A stretch of 64,000 nucleotides of DNA from Aquimarina sp. ERC-38 (GTDB taxonomy: Bacteria; Bacteroidota; Bacteroidia; Flavobacteriales; Flavobacteriaceae): assembly GCF_026222555.1 (NCBI RefSeq), contig NZ_CP098511.1:2399501-2463500 (forward strand). The letters run 5' to 3'. The position numbers and the translations under genes were made by a program. This document shows, one piece after another, positions 53,038-62,279 of this stretch (its first letter is position 1; the number at the start of each line of letters is the position of its first letter). Below the pieces are notes generated by a model. It was not told the DNA's origin. It did no database searches and worked only from the letters and a program-made list of their open reading frames with translations.

Positions 53038-54042
53038 ATGAAATTAAAAAGAATTACAAGCGTATTACTACTTTTTTGCGTATTAAGCCTTTTTTCGCAG
53101 GATAAAGTCTTGGTATTTACAAAGACTAACGGGTTTTCACATCCGTCTATTGAAGATGGAATCGCTATGATAGAAAAGTTAGGGAGAGACAATGGTTTAT
53201 GGTCTACAGATCAAACTAGCGACAGTTCGGCTTTTACGGATAATAATCTATCTCAGTACCGCGCAGTAATATGGTGTAATACTAGTGGTAATAACCTTCT
53301 CAATCAGTCACAGCAAGCGGCATTTGAAGATTATATTAAAAATGGAGGTGGATTTGTAGGGATTCATGCTGCTACCGATACCTACCGGGATCGTAGCTGG
53401 CCATTTTATAATGAATTGGTGGGCGGTATTGTAAGGACAATGCCAAATCATACTTCACAGAATTTTGAAGCAATTATGCAAATTATCAATCCGCATCCTT
53501 CTGTTGATTTCTTAGGAGATTCCTGGACTAAAAAAGAAGAATATTATTATTGGGAAGGGAATGGCGGATTTTTATTTGATCGGAATATTCCTGTTCTGGA
53601 AGTTGAAAGTACCGGTAGTGAACCATATGACAAATCAAGACCTATCGCCTGGTATAAAGAATATCAGGGCGGACGTTCTTTTTATACGGCTCTCGGACAT
53701 AATAGGCTAGATTACATAGATAATACTAATTTTATAAAACATGTAGAAGAAGGAATCAAGTATGCTATAGGTGTAACTTTAAATGTTGATAGTGTTAATC
53801 CGCATACCCCTGAAATTACTTTATTAAATAATCCCGTAAATAATGTATTGACTTTTTCTAAAGATAGCAATAGTCTTATTGAAGAAGTTCATGTCTATAC
53901 TCTTCAGGGAGTATTAGCGATAAGTAAAGAAAATATAGTGGATACTATGACTTTTAATATTTCCTCTTTATCTTCCGGTTTATATTTGGCAGAAGTTTTG
54001 ACCAAAAATAGAAAACAGGTTTTTAAATTTATAAAGGAGTAG
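53038..54042 (+). CDS. Exported ThuA-like protein with T9SS type A sorting domain
   Basis: A 334-residue secreted protein: signal peptide (ending LSLFSQ), a ThuA-like class I amidotransferase-fold domain (about 22-245; GFSHPSIEDGIAMIEKLG, GGGFVGIHAATDTYRD, GHNRLDY) and a C-terminal T9SS sorting domain (NNPVNNVLTFS, SSLSSGLYLAEV, KQVFKFIKE). ThuA is linked to trehalose or sugar metabolism elsewhere, but the secreted domain is often found with carbohydrate enzymes. It starts 27 nt after bshC. Confidence 0.92.
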   Translation: MKLKRITSVLLLFCVLSLFSQDKVLVFTKTNGFSHPSIEDGIAMIEKLGRDNGLWSTDQTSDSSAFTDNNLSQYRAVIWCNTSGNNLLNQSQQAAFEDYIKNGGGFVGIHAATDTYRDRSWPFYNELVGGIVRTMPNHTSQNFEAIMQIINPHPSVDFLGDSWTKKEEYYYWEGNGGFLFDRNIPVLEVESTGSEPYDKSRPIAWYKEYQGGRSFYTALGHNRLDYIDNTNFIKHVEEGIKYAIGVTLNVDSVNPHTPEITLLNNPVNNVLTFSKDSNSLIEEVHVYTLQGVLAISKENIVDTMTFNISSLSSGLYLAEVLTKNRKQVFKFIKE

Positions 54043-54057
54043 TAAAATAATTAATTT

Positions 54058-54603
54058 TTAAGGAACCAAAAAAGTCATATCCCATTCCTCACTTTCTGAT
54101 TTTGTAAACAGTGCGCGGATATGATTAGGGCGTTTTAAACGTAAGTACTCAATTTCGTCAGGTACAAAATTTAAAATAGTAAAATAATTTTGTTCCTTCA
54201 GGTAAGTTACCTGATCGGGATTATCAACAGGAATACCAGGTCCTAATGAAGTAATGTAATCTTTTTGAGAACGTTCCCGTACTTTTTGCCATCTTTCTTC
54301 AACACCTTCACCTTTAGTTTCGATACTGATGGTACCTCTTAAAATTACTTGAGTCAATCGGTTATGGTCATAAAATAATAAACTGGCATTTTTGTTTCGT
54401 TTCAATTGCGCCACTTTTTTACTTCGTTCATCCGTATAGATCAATAAGTCATTCGTATCCGTAACATCCCTGAGGACGATGGTCCGTTGAAAGGGCAAAC
54501 CATCAGCTACGGTAGCAAGGGTGGCATAACGGAAAGCGTGTTTACTATACTTAACAGCACCTTTAAAATCTTTGTGAATTTGGTTGAAAATATCCGTAAG
54601 CAT
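54058..54603 (-). CDS. Pyridoxamine 5'-phosphate oxidase-like flavin-binding protein
   Basis: A 181-residue split-barrel FMN-binding protein of the PNPOx family. YATLATVADGLPFQRTIVLRDV, DERSKKVAQLKRNKNASLLFYD and VILRGTISI are the family strands. It lacks the substrate-site features of true PdxH, so a role in flavin or heme reduction is possible. It is a single gene, convergent with the ThuA gene. Confidence 0.85.
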   Translation of the reverse strand: MLTDIFNQIHKDFKGAVKYSKHAFRYATLATVADGLPFQRTIVLRDVTDTNDLLIYTDERSKKVAQLKRNKNASLLFYDHNRLTQVILRGTISIETKGEGVEERWQKVRERSQKDYITSLGPGIPVDNPDQVTYLKEQNYFTILNFVPDEIEYLRLKRPNHIRALFTKSESEEWDMTFLVP

Positions 54604-54762
54604 TTGTTTTTAAAGTAAAAGTACAATTTCTTAGATCATACAACTTTTCTCAAACCGTTTAGAAAGTACCGTAATAAATATATAGATAGCATGATAAATT
54701 TTTCTGTGAACAAACAATTAAAAATTAGCAACAGAGTTATTTTAAGGATTACAATTTAATTT

Positions 54763-54770
54763 TATTTTTG
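54763..54770 (+). promoter_or_regulatory. -7 element directly before guaA
   Basis: TATTTTTG matches TAnnTTTG and ends 3 nt before the ATG at 54774, so transcription may start at or next to the start codon (a leaderless or nearly leaderless mRNA). The longer TTG start at 54768 lies inside this element and is therefore unlikely. Confidence 0.5.
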
Positions 54771-54773
54771 CCT

Positions 54774-56303
54774 ATGCAAAATAACGTACTGATTTTAGAT
54801 TTCGGGTCGCAATATACACAGTTAATTGCCAGGCGAGTAAGAGAATTAAATATCTATTGTGAAATTCATCCGTATCATAAAATACCTTCGGATATTTCTA
54901 ATTTTAAAGCCATTATTCTATCCGGGTCTCCTTTTTCAGTACGTAGTAAAGATGCACCTCATCCGGATTTAAGCGAAATCCGAGGTAAAAAACCATTACT
55001 TGGAGTGTGTTACGGGGCACAGTATCTGGCGCATTTCAATGGAGGCGAAGTGGCGCCTTCGGAAATAAGAGAATATGGCCGGGCCAACTTGAATTTTATC
55101 AAAGCTGAAGAATTACTGTTTGACAATATTGCCGAAGGTTCGCAGGTATGGATGAGTCATAGCGACACTATTAAAACCTTACCTAAAAACGGAATTCGGA
55201 TTGCAAGTACAAAAGATGTGTTGAACGCTGCCTATCGGATTGAAGGAGAAGATACCTACGGAATTCAGTTTCATCCTGAAGTATACCACTCCACAGATGG
55301 TAAGCAATTGCTAGAGAACTTCTTAATCCATATTGCAAACATAACCGCAGACTGGACTCCGGATTCTTTTGTAGAAGAAACGGTGAAAAGTCTAAAACAA
55401 CAAATCGGAACAGATAAAGTAGTCCTAGGATTAAGTGGGGGCGTGGATTCATCAGTTGCTGCCATGTTGCTGCACAAAGCTATTGGTCAACAACTACATT
55501 GTATCTTTGTAAACAACGGCTTGTTACGTAAAGACGAATTTCAGCAAGTGTTAGAAGGATACAAAGGGATGGGGCTAAATGTAAAAGGTGTAGATGCCTC
55601 GGCACGTTTTTTGAAAGCCCTAACCGGTGAAAGCGACCCGGAAAAAAAGCGTAAGATTATTGGAAAGGTATTTATAGAAGTTTTTGACGATGAAGCACAT
55701 GCAATCGATCAGGTTTCCTGGTTAGCACAAGGTACTATTTACCCGGATGTAATAGAATCCGTATCGGTAAACGGACCGTCTGCCACTATTAAATCACATC
55801 ATAACGTTGGTGGTCTTCCTGATTTTATGAAATTAAAAATTGTAGAACCTTTAAAACTTTTGTTTAAAGATGAAGTAAGAAGGGTAGGAGCTTCCATGCA
55901 TATGCACCAGAAATTGCTAGGCAGACATCCTTTTCCAGGGCCGGGACTGGCAATTCGTATCTTAGGTGATATTAGTCCGGAAAAAGTAAGTATCTTACAA
56001 GAAGTGGATTATATATTTATTGAAGGGTTGCGTTCAGCCGGCTTATATGATAAAGTATGGCAGGCAGGGGCTATTTTACTTCCGGTACAGAGTGTGGGGG
56101 TGATGGGAGATGAACGGACTTACGAACAATGTGTAGCCTTACGTGCGGTAGAGAGTACAGACGGGATGACCGCAGATTGGGTACATTTGCCTTATGAGTT
56201 TTTACAAAAAATTTCTAATGAAATTATAAATAAAGTAAAAGGAGTAAATAGAGTGGTATATGACATTAGTTCAAAACCACCAGCCACCATCGAGTGGGAA
56301 TAA
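54774..56303 (+). CDS. guaA: GMP synthase (glutamine-hydrolysing)
   Basis: Converts XMP to GMP using glutamine and ATP. From the ATG at 54774 it is 509 residues: N-terminal class I amidotransferase (Cys in [13 protein letters not shown], His/Glu in [11 protein letters not shown]), ATP-pyrophosphatase with the P-loop [14 protein letters not shown], and a C-terminal dimerisation domain ending PPATIEWE. The start was chosen over an upstream TTG because that codon is part of a promoter-like element. Immediately followed by the PBP1/LysM gene. Confidence 0.97.
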   Translation: MQNNVLILDFGSQYTQLIARRVRELNIYCEIHPYHKIPSDISNFKAIILSGSPFSVRSKDAPHPDLSEIRGKKPLLGVCYGAQYLAHFNGGEVAPSEIREYGRANLNFIKAEELLFDNIAEGSQVWMSHSDTIKTLPKNGIRIASTKDVLNAAYRIEGEDTYGIQFHPEVYHSTDGKQLLENFLIHIANITADWTPDSFVEETVKSLKQQIGTDKVVLGLSGGVDSSVAAMLLHKAIGQQLHCIFVNNGLLRKDEFQQVLEGYKGMGLNVKGVDASARFLKALTGESDPEKKRKIIGKVFIEVFDDEAHAIDQVSWLAQGTIYPDVIESVSVNGPSATIKSHHNVGGLPDFMKLKIVEPLKLLFKDEVRRVGASMHMHQKLLGRHPFPGPGLAIRILGDISPEKVSILQEVDYIFIEGLRSAGLYDKVWQAGAILLPVQSVGVMGDERTYEQCVALRAVESTDGMTADWVHLPYEFLQKISNEIINKVKGVNRVVYDISSKPPATIEWE

Positions 56304-56340
56304 TTATTGAATCGTGAAAAGAATGAATATAAAAATGCAG

Positions 56341-58497
56341 ATGAATTTATTAAAAATAACCTTGTTACTGCTTTTGCTGAATACCTCCGTATTTGCACAA
56401 CAGTATAAAAGCCATAAAGTAGAAAAAGGCGAAAACGTATACCGAATTGCAAAGAGGTATAACACAACTCCGGAAGCCATATATAAGATCAATCCCACTT
56501 CAAAATCCGGAATTAAAGAAGGTGAAATTCTAGCTATCCCGGTAATCGATAACCAGGAGTATGAAACTTATACGGTAAAAGCCAAAGAAACTGCCTACAG
56601 CATAGCAAGAAGGTATAATATCAGTATTGATAAATTGTATCTTCTTAATCCCGAAGCAGTCAAAGGAATCAATGATGGCCAGGTATTACGATTAGGAAAA
56701 CTAGGAGAAGTTTCAGCTTCTGTAGAAAATCCGGTAAAAGAAGTTGATAAGGTCACTACCGTAGAGGATATGGTAAATGGAGTGCAACCCATTAAATTCA
56801 AATCACATCGAGTTAAAAGAAAAGAAACCTTATTTAGTATTGCTCAACTGTACAATATTTCTGTAGAAGACATTAAAAAATATAACAAACAGTTCTATTC
56901 GGAATCTATCAAAAAAAAGGATAAATTAAAAATTCCGGTATATAGCGAGAACCGAGAACAAATTCAATTGTTAACAGGTACATCAAAAGACCGTCTTTCT
57001 GTTACTACTAAGTATACCATTAAACCTAAAGACACTAAATTTAGCATTGCACGGCGACATGGTATTACCATTAAAGAATTGGAATCTTTAAACCCAAAGT
57101 TGGATGAAAGTCTTCCCATCGGTTTAGAAATAACCGTACCTACCGCTATATTTGTTCCTTATGATGAGAATATTGTAGAGCCTGGTTTTCAGTTATATAC
57201 CATACCTCCTAAAGAAACCATGTTCAACCTGGTCCGTCAGTTAAATATACCTACGGATTCCCTGTTAAAAATGAATCCTTATATTAAAGACGGGTTAAAA
57301 GCCGGAATGGTTATTATCATTCCACAAAGGGGAGTTTCGGATTCTTTAGCAATTGATTATGCTGAAGGTAAAGCTATTGACCTGGAGAGTAAATTATTTA
57401 ATTTCAAACCAAAAAAACTGGCTGTGATGTTGCCTTTTAATTTGGATTACCTTGATTTAGATAATAGAGAAAAAACCGAAGAATACCTAGAAAGCAGAAA
57501 AGCTCAAGGTACAAAAGTGGCACTAGATTTTTATAAGGGAATATTAATGGCGATTGATTCTGCTAAAACGAAGGGCCTAACGGTAGATGTAACTGTTTAT
57601 GATACTCAAAAAAATAATAACTCGGAGTATGTAAAAAGTTTAATTTCAAAAAAAGACTTTAGAAAGACAGATGTAGTTTTAGGGCCTTTATACCAGGCAA
57701 ATGTAGAAACTGTTGCCGCAGCTTTGAAGAGTGAAAACATACCGGTAATTTCGCCTATTTCCAATAAAGAATCTAAATTATACGGTAATTTCTTTCAAAC
57801 CATACCTTCAGATGAGTTACTACAGGACAAATTAATTGACTTTATAAAAGAAGATACTTCTAATAAAAATATAGTGATCATTGTACAAAGTGGAACGCGA
57901 TTTGAAAAAGTAAAAGAAAAATTAACTTCCCGGTTTCCTGAAGCTAAAGTAGCCAAAATAGAAAAAGGAAATTACCTGTATGAACCTAACCTTGCTAAAG
58001 TTTTGGATAAAAATAAACCAAATTGGGTAATATTAGAGTCAAATGATGTTGCTATGATCAGTAATGTAGTTCCTTTATTAAATGCAAAAGCAAGTAGCCA
58101 TAAAATAACACTATTAACTACAGATAAAAGCAAAGCCTATGACGACGATAGTGTTAAAAATCAGCATTTATCCAGGTTAAAACTACACTATCCCTCAGTA
58201 GATAAAGAATACGATAATTATGATAAGGAACATACTGATCCCTTCGTTACCAAATATCAAAAGAAATACGGTATGATCCCTAATAAATATGCAGTACGCG
58301 GATTTGATATCACCTACGATTTATTAATGCGCTTAGGAACGGCTGATAATTTGTTTCATGCAGCTAGTGTAGAAGGTACTACGGAGTATGTAGAAAGCAA
58401 ATTTAACTATGCTAAAAAGTCCATGGGAGGTTATTATAACAAAGCAGCCTATTTAATAAAATTTGACGATGAACTTAAGTTAAAAGTTATTGATTAG
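56341..58497 (+). CDS. Exported protein with five LysM domains and a periplasmic-binding-protein-like domain
   Basis: From the ATG at 56341 a protein of 718 residues with a signal peptide (LLLLLLNTSVFAQ). Five LysM-type modules follow (KSHKVEKGENVYRIAKRYN, YTVKAKETAYSIARRYNIS, HRVKRKETLFSIAQLYNIS, YTIKPKDTKFSIARRHG, YTIPPKETMFNLVRQLN), then a type 1 periplasmic-binding-like domain (from about residue 360: AVMLPFNLDYLDLDNREKT, VVLGPLYQANVETVAAAL). Earlier GTG or ATG starts at 56314 and 56323 are possible. LysM binds peptidoglycan; this gene behind guaA is a regular Bacteroidota pairing. Confidence 0.9.
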   Translation: MNLLKITLLLLLLNTSVFAQQYKSHKVEKGENVYRIAKRYNTTPEAIYKINPTSKSGIKEGEILAIPVIDNQEYETYTVKAKETAYSIARRYNISIDKLYLLNPEAVKGINDGQVLRLGKLGEVSASVENPVKEVDKVTTVEDMVNGVQPIKFKSHRVKRKETLFSIAQLYNISVEDIKKYNKQFYSESIKKKDKLKIPVYSENREQIQLLTGTSKDRLSVTTKYTIKPKDTKFSIARRHGITIKELESLNPKLDESLPIGLEITVPTAIFVPYDENIVEPGFQLYTIPPKETMFNLVRQLNIPTDSLLKMNPYIKDGLKAGMVIIIPQRGVSDSLAIDYAEGKAIDLESKLFNFKPKKLAVMLPFNLDYLDLDNREKTEEYLESRKAQGTKVALDFYKGILMAIDSAKTKGLTVDVTVYDTQKNNNSEYVKSLISKKDFRKTDVVLGPLYQANVETVAAALKSENIPVISPISNKESKLYGNFFQTIPSDELLQDKLIDFIKEDTSNKNIVIIVQSGTRFEKVKEKLTSRFPEAKVAKIEKGNYLYEPNLAKVLDKNKPNWVILESNDVAMISNVVPLLNAKASSHKITLLTTDKSKAYDDDSVKNQHLSRLKLHYPSVDKEYDNYDKEHTDPFVTKYQKKYGMIPNKYAVRGFDITYDLLMRLGTADNLFHAASVEGTTEYVESKFNYAKKSMGGYYNKAAYLIKFDDELKLKVID

Positions 58498-58781
58498 ACA
58501 AAAAATCACTATCCAAAAAATTGGAAGATCCCTATAAATTATTTAAATTTACATTTTATTTCCTATTAAATTTATCATAAAACATAGATGAAGTACTCAT
58601 TTTTAGGTTGATTGTATAGATTTCTAGGATTGGCATAAAAATTGATTTTATTTGTTGAAAATCCTAATATAGTGGATGAATTGTAGTTCGTAAGGGAAAT
58701 TAAACTTAAAGAAAGTTAAAAAACTTTAAAAAGATACTATTTAAAATAAAATTAATTTAAGGAAGGCATAATTGTCATTAC

Positions 58782-59315
58782 ATGAGTAAGATTTTATCTG
58801 TTTTATTGATTTTGATATTTTCCGGCCATGGATATGTAGAACGTTTTTCATATAAAGAAAAAAGGCAATTGGATTGGTCTGATTTTAGAGGTAAACCGGA
58901 CAAAACCAGTAAATTTGATGCAAGTGTTAATACAGGTATCACTTATCAGTGGTCAATAAGTAAAGACTTGGGGATGATTGAATTAAAATATGAAGTGGAT
59001 AGCTTCTGTTATCCAGCTTTATCCTGGGTTAAAAAAGGACAAACCTCAAACTATCTTTTGGCTCATGAACAAATCCATTTTGATATTTCAGAGTTGCACG
59101 CTAGGATTATGCGTAAAAAACTACAAGAATACGAGCCTGGTAGTAATGTCCGTAAGGATTTAAATCAATTGTATAAACGGGTAGAACGTATGAGGGTGAA
59201 TATGCAGGAGTTGTACGATATTGAAACGGCTCACTCTAATAATAAAAGTAACCAGGAAATCTGGGCAAAAAAGATTAAAAAGTTAATGTGGTATTATAAA
59301 GATTATGCCCAGTAA
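58782..59315 (+). CDS. DUF922 family putative secreted metalloprotease
   Basis: A 177-residue protein with an N-terminal hydrophobic signal (ILSVLLILIFSGHGY). The DUF922 core contains HEQIH (in YLLAHEQIHFDISELHARIM), an HExxH-type zinc motif, preceded by RQLDWSDFRGKPD. The enzymatic activity of the family is presumed, not shown. It overlaps the DUF3820 gene by 11 nt. Confidence 0.85.
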   Translation: MSKILSVLLILIFSGHGYVERFSYKEKRQLDWSDFRGKPDKTSKFDASVNTGITYQWSISKDLGMIELKYEVDSFCYPALSWVKKGQTSNYLLAHEQIHFDISELHARIMRKKLQEYEPGSNVRKDLNQLYKRVERMRVNMQELYDIETAHSNNKSNQEIWAKKIKKLMWYYKDYAQ

Positions 59316-59556
59316 GAAGCCTCAGGCATTGCCTGATATTACACAACAAAAAGAGTTCCTTAAAGAACTTGCTTCAGCCAAAATGCCTTTTGGAAAATAT
59401 AAAGATCATCTTCTTATTAACCTCCCTGAATATTACCTGGTTTGGTTTTCTCGAAAAGGATTCCCTAAGGGAAAATTGGGATTACAGATGCAAAGCGTTT
59501 ATGAATTACAATTGAACGGATTAACCCATCTGGTGAAAGCCTTTAAAGAATTCTAG
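59305..59556 (+). CDS. DUF3820 family protein
   Basis: An 83-residue protein with the conserved MPFGKYKDHLLINLPEYYLVWFSRKGFPKGKLG of DUF3820, which is related to the C-terminal module of ExoX-type exonucleases and may bind nucleic acid. It starts 11 nt inside the DUF922 gene. Similar to the tail of the exonuclease at 41998. Confidence 0.9.
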   Translation: MPSKKPQALPDITQQKEFLKELASAKMPFGKYKDHLLINLPEYYLVWFSRKGFPKGKLGLQMQSVYELQLNGLTHLVKAFKEF

Positions 59557-60125
59557 AATTCCATTCGGAACCTTTATTTTATAATAAATTTGAATTTTTA
59601 GTAATTGTTTGTTTACAATAAAACCCCTGGTACGTTTAGGGAAAAAAGCGTCAGTTTGAGTGTTTTTTCGTAATGAAATGAAGAAAAAATGTATCGAAAA
59701 CAGCTTTTTTGACTAAAATCTTCATCATCTTAAGCCTGGTCGAAAGACTCAATAGTCTTCTTCCTTAGGTCGAAGCACTCGAACCAACAGATTTTATAAT
59801 AATTATTACTCAAATGCACCAAGGGTTATAATAAACTAAGATTATACCCCATTTTATCATATTTCTTGTTTTTGAATTAGATAATAAACTTCCTTTTTTA
59901 AAAGGAATAAGAAATAAATGTTTTCACGGGTATCAAATAAATAACAAAGATGTCTAAAAAGTCTATTTTGAAGTCATTTCAAGCAAAGTCAATAAAAATA
60001 ACAATTTGATTTTCAAATTATTTCGACTATTGCCTATAATTAGCTCAAACGAATTACAATGCAATAGCATTGTAGTTCCATTACCTTTTAGACACCTTCA
60101 TTTTTATGGTTTTCTAGGATTACTT
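59557..60125. other. Spacer with a dispersed-type repeat
   Basis: No gene seen. It contains one imperfect inverted repeat (59648-59704) and another short pair of TCGAAxxACTC sequences (GGTCGAAAGACTC about 59738-59750, GGTCGAAGCACTCG about 59768-59781). The rest is AT-rich. Confidence 0.5.
59648..59704. repeat. Intergenic repeat of flavobacterial type
   Basis: The segment starts GCGTCAGTTTGAGTGTTTTT and ends ATGTATCGAAAACAGC; its two halves are imperfect inverted copies around AATGAAATGAAG. I recall similar sequences (CAGTTCGAGTG...TGTATCGAGAAC) as dispersed intergenic repeats in other Flavobacteriaceae, so this may be one decayed copy. Confidence 0.55.
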
Positions 60126-61364
60126 TTACTTACTGGCGACTAATTCTTCTTCATTTGAAAACAATGTTGTAGGTACCTGATTCTGTATCAGATCTTCAAA
60201 GGTTTCTCTTTTTCGAATTAAATGTGCCTCTCCCTCATGCCATAACACTTCTGCCGGACGATACCTGGAATTATAATTACTAGCCATTGAGAAACAATAA
60301 GCCCCTGCATTTTTAAAAGCTAAGATGTTTCCTTCGGTGATTTCCGGTATTTTACGATTAGTTGCAAACGTATCCGTTTCACAAATATATCCCACAACCG
60401 AATAAAATCGTTCCTTTCCCTTCGGATTGGATATATTCAGAATGGTGTGATGCGAATTATAAAACATAGGCCGAACCAAATGATTGAATCCACTATCAAT
60501 TCCGGCAAAAACCATAGAAGTGGTTTGTTTCACCACATTTACCTGAGCTAAAAAATAACCACTGTCACTTACTAAAAATTTACCTGGTTCAAAACCCAAA
60601 GTTAATTCTCTACCATATTCTTTACAGAATTCATTAAATCTTTTGGACAGTTTTTTACCTAATTCTTCGACATCTGTTTCAATATCTCCTTCTTTATAAG
60701 GGACTTTAAAACCACTTCCAAAGTCAATAAACTCCAGGTCTTTAAAATTTTTAGCAGTTTCAAATAAAATTTCGCCCGCATATAAAAATACCTCAATATC
60801 CAGAATATCACTCCCCGTATGCATATGTATTCCATTTACGTGCATTCCAGTATTTTCAACAATTCGTAGGATATGCGGAATTTGATGAATAGAAATACCA
60901 AATTTACTATCTATATGCCCGACGGAAATATTGCTATTACCCCCGGCCATCACATGAGGATTAATACGAATACAAACCGGTACTTCCGGATGCTTAGTTC
61001 CGAATTGTTCCAGATAAGACAGATTATCAATATTAATCTGAACGCCCATATCGGCAACAGATTCAATTTCTTCCATAGAAACCCCGTTAGGCGTAAATAT
61101 AATATCCTGAGGAGCAACTCCGGCTTCTAACCCCAGGCGTACCTCCTGAATAGATACGGTATCTAATCCGGCACCCAAAGAATTCATTAGCTTAAGAATT
61201 GTAATATTTGATAAAGCTTTTACTGCATAATTTAATTTTAAGCTATTCACAGATTTAAATGCTTTAGTCAACCGTTTATACTGATTAGTAATTTTCTCGG
61301 TGTCATAAACATAAACCGGGCTTCCGAATTCTTCAGCAATTGCCAGTAAATCTGTATTTTTCAT
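60126..61364 (-). CDS. lysA: Diaminopimelate decarboxylase
   Basis: PLP-dependent final step of lysine synthesis, meso-diaminopimelate to lysine. 412 residues. The PLP lysine is in LNYAVKALSNITIL (about residue 49), the phosphate-binding and barrel motifs are FTPNGVSMEEIESV, GIHMHTGSDI, DFGSGFKVPYKEGD, EPGKFLVSDSG and the C-terminal GAYCFSMASNYNSR. A TAATTTTG element (61397-61390, minus) lies 26 nt before the start. It is transcribed alone. Confidence 0.97.
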   Translation of the reverse strand: MKNTDLLAIAEEFGSPVYVYDTEKITNQYKRLTKAFKSVNSLKLNYAVKALSNITILKLMNSLGAGLDTVSIQEVRLGLEAGVAPQDIIFTPNGVSMEEIESVADMGVQINIDNLSYLEQFGTKHPEVPVCIRINPHVMAGGNSNISVGHIDSKFGISIHQIPHILRIVENTGMHVNGIHMHTGSDILDIEVFLYAGEILFETAKNFKDLEFIDFGSGFKVPYKEGDIETDVEELGKKLSKRFNEFCKEYGRELTLGFEPGKFLVSDSGYFLAQVNVVKQTTSMVFAGIDSGFNHLVRPMFYNSHHTILNISNPKGKERFYSVVGYICETDTFATNRKIPEITEGNILAFKNAGAYCFSMASNYNSRYRPAEVLWHEGEAHLIRKRETFEDLIQNQVPTTLFSNEEELVASK

Positions 61365-61518
61365 AACGTCATACTTAAAATTAAACCTACAAAATTATTA
61401 ATATAATTTAACAAAACAGGAAGTACTCTCCAAAATTTATATTTAAACACGGATTTCCTTTTATTTAACACCAATTTAGTAAGTGTAGGTAGGGGTAGTC
61501 CGTAATTTTACGAACCTT

Positions 61519-62154
61519 ATGTTAGCACTATTTCCTTTACAGCTGGTGGTATATCCGGGAGAACGTTTAGCTCTTCATATTTTTGAAGAACGTTATCAAC
61601 AATTGGTCAAAGATTGTGAGACCGATGAAATTACCTTTGGCGTACCCACTTATATCGATAAAAAACTAGAATACGGGACTGAAGTTCAATTAAAAAAAGT
61701 TGAAAAACGTTATAAAGACGGTCAGAGTGATATTGTCTGTACCGGAAAGCGAATTTTTAAAATTGAAGATTTCTACAAACAAGCGCCCGGTAAATTATAT
61801 GCCGGTGGAAATGTGACTTTTTTAGAAAATAACCTGAACTCGGATGCTAGTTTACAGGAAGAACTGTTGCAACATATCAACGAGTTGTATTATGAATTAC
61901 AAATTGAAGACCCTCCTCAGTTTAAATTACCCTTAACCAGTTATAAAGTAGCACATAAAATTGGTTTAGCTTTAAGTCAGGAATACCATTTACTAACTTT
62001 ACCTAAAGAATTAGACCGCTTACAATATTTGGTGGGACATCTTAAAGTTACCATTCCGGTAGTCAGAGAAATGAACCGAACTAAAGAAGTAATTCAGATG
62101 AACGGGCATTTTAAGAATTTTGACCCTTTAGATTTTGAAGATTTTGAATTGTAA
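61519..62154 (+). CDS. Lon N-terminal-domain-like substrate-binding protein
   Basis: A 211-residue protein consisting only of the Lon N-terminal (LON substrate-binding, PF02190-type) domain: LFPLQLVVYPGERLALHIFEERYQQLV near the start, FGVPTYIDK and the long helix at the C-terminus. There is no ATPase or protease domain. It may bind protein substrates or act as an adaptor. It stands alone before sucC. Confidence 0.9.
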   Translation: MLALFPLQLVVYPGERLALHIFEERYQQLVKDCETDEITFGVPTYIDKKLEYGTEVQLKKVEKRYKDGQSDIVCTGKRIFKIEDFYKQAPGKLYAGGNVTFLENNLNSDASLQEELLQHINELYYELQIEDPPQFKLPLTSYKVAHKIGLALSQEYHLLTLPKELDRLQYLVGHLKVTIPVVREMNRTKEVIQMNGHFKNFDPLDFEDFEL

Positions 62155-62279
62155 TCAATTTTTACCCATAATGCCGTAATTTAAGGTAAGACCGCACTAT
62201 GTTTTTAAAGTAAAAAATGGTCTTTGAAGTTCTTTTTCTTATTTTTGGGCATCCTATATAAAAGGCAAATAAAATACGT

